From Paenibacillus thalictri (GTDB taxonomy: Bacteria; Bacillota; Bacilli; Paenibacillales; NBRC-103111), in NCBI RefSeq assembly GCF_004307995.1, contig NZ_SIRE01000004.1, positions 62,001-126,000 of the forward strand: 64,000 nt of DNA, in the 5' to 3' direction. The translations under genes were made by a program, and so were the position numbers. A model generated the notes under the pieces. The model had not been told where the DNA came from and did no database searches. It saw only the letters and a program-made list of their open reading frames with translations. Shown here piece by piece: positions 63,185 to 64,000 of the stretch (position 1 is the stretch's first letter; every line of letters starts with the position of its first letter).

Positions 63185-64000
63185 TTGAAGAACTCTATGA
63201 AACAATCCATGGCAATATGGCTTTCACTGGCCTTATTTCTATCTCTGCTATTACTGCCCTCACTATCTTTCCCTAGCGGGATCGCAGAAGCAGCCGCTGC
63301 ACAAGACGCGCTTCAGCAAACTGCGGATACGTCCAAATCATCCGCCAGTGCCAAGGCGGGAGAACTGGTTGACGGGCAATATACAATCGGTTTCACCATT
63401 TACAAGAAGGGCAGCGACGAGCCGTCGGTCATGTATGATTACGTCGACAGAAACAGCGGTAAACTTACCGTCAGTGGCGGTAAAAAATACGTCTCGTTCC
63501 TGCTGAAGCAAAGCGCGGAAACCAAATCGTTTAAAACACAGGTAAAAGGAACACTGGTAGAAACGGAAACGGTTAGCACGGATACAACCGCAAACGCACG
63601 TGTTGTCCGCTTTGAGGTCGACGATTTGCAAGCCCGCTTGAAGGGCTGGGTTAAAGTGTATTGGCAGCTGCCTCCACCGATCGGTTTGTATGACCATGAA
63701 TATGACGTGGACTTGGGTTTTGGCGTGCCGGTGCCCGCAGCGGCAGATAAAGCGCAGCCGGCCAGCCCAGCTAAAGAAACGGAAGGCAAACCGACGGCAT
63801 CCAACGGAGGAAACTTGAGCAATACGCCGTCTGCGAATGCCAATACTTCCGGTACGCCGCTGGCAGGCTCCGCTTCCTCCGAAGAACCTAACGGCAGCAA
63901 TTTCACAGATCTTCAAAATCATTGGGCCAAAGATAACATTGGGCGCGCCGTGGGGCTCGGACTCGTCAATGGTTACGAAGATGGCGGATTCCATCCGAAT
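63185..64000 (+). CDS. Single-NEAT SLH protein (3' end outside window)
   Basis: 272 codons, open to the window end. The protein starts MKNSMKQSMAIWLSLALFLS, with a signal peptide to about residue 37 (AEAAAA). One NEAT domain (about residues 60-185) has FTIYKKGSDEPSVMYDYVD, GKLTVSGGKKYVSFLLKQS and the haem motif Y169-xxx-Y173 in LYDHEYDVDLGFG. It is nearly identical to NEAT3 of the upstream protein. A Pro/Ala/Ser/Asn-rich linker leads to the first SLH repeat (FTDLQNHWAKDNIGRAVGLG). TTG 63185 has AAGGAG at 63168-63173, 11 bases upstream, exactly as in the upstream paralogue. It should bind haem at the cell surface under iron limitation. Confidence 0.88.
   Translation, partial: MKNSMKQSMAIWLSLALFLSLLLLPSLSFPSGIAEAAAAQDALQQTADTSKSSASAKAGELVDGQYTIGFTIYKKGSDEPSVMYDYVDRNSGKLTVSGGKKYVSFLLKQSAETKSFKTQVKGTLVETETVSTDTTANARVVRFEVDDLQARLKGWVKVYWQLPPPIGLYDHEYDVDLGFGVPVPAAADKAQPASPAKETEGKPTASNGGNLSNTPSANANTSGTPLAGSASSEEPNGSNFTDLQNHWAKDNIGRAVGLGLVNGYEDGGFHPN

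Overview
The window looks like a chromosomal segment of a spore-forming, Gram-positive, moderately GC-rich Firmicute, most likely Paenibacillus or a close relative. The evidence is strong AGGAGG-type ribosome sites with frequent TTG and GTG starts, a GerA-type spore germination operon, S-layer homology (SLH) proteins, several carbohydrate ABC transporters of the Lpl/MalFG type with YesM/YesN-type two-component control, Fur boxes and a CcpA cre site. No tRNA, rRNA, insertion sequence, prophage or CRISPR array was seen. The genus is inferred from gene content.

Layout. 1-4335: second aptamer of a glycine riboswitch with a terminator platform, then gcvT-gcvPA-gcvPB. 4366-7779: WYL-domain regulator divergent from an MFS transporter, then a DUF1835 protein. 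8088-11969: very large secreted GH44 glucanase with carbohydrate-binding and Big_2 modules. 12278-15983: germination operon in the order B-A-C. 16017-20977: orphan NarL-type regulator, AraC regulator divergent from a ferritin-like protein, zinc-ribbon membrane protein with the remnant of a paralogue, and a DUF421 protein. 21009-26649: membrane protein, copper-amine-oxidase-N-domain protein and a Fur-controlled iron-siderophore ABC transporter. 26895-35268: M24 peptidase, SDR, MalG/MalF permeases, sugar-binding lipoprotein and an alpha-glucuronidase-like enzyme, divergent from a LacI repressor with AACGTT operators.

35375-48665: a secreted helical-repeat protein, then an operon running leftward that resembles a minimal Tad/Flp pilus system. 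It encodes a Ser/Thr kinase fused to a MinD-like domain, CpaB, TadZ-like, TadA ATPase, TadB, TadC, a small membrane protein, two TadE/F-like proteins, a protein with eight ~94-residue repeats and an SLH protein. Both MinD-like domains lack the P-loop lysine. The operon seems to have its own promoter followed by a terminator-like hairpin.

49020-57589: LplC/LplB permeases, a substrate-binding protein broken by a frameshift, a YesN/YesM two-component pair, and a secreted Asp-box (sialidase-like) beta-propeller protein under a cre-containing promoter. 57931-64000: the most interesting part, a Fur-controlled cell-surface locus that I read as haem acquisition. It has a small secreted protein that looks like a diverged NEAT domain with HxxxY in place of YxxxY, a 1453-residue protein with five NEAT-like modules, helical spacers and three SLH repeats, and a second NEAT-SLH protein cut off by the window end. 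The last gene and the penultimate one share nearly the same promoter, leader and TTG start.

All calls come from reading sequence. Family names rest on motifs I recognise; no database search was run.
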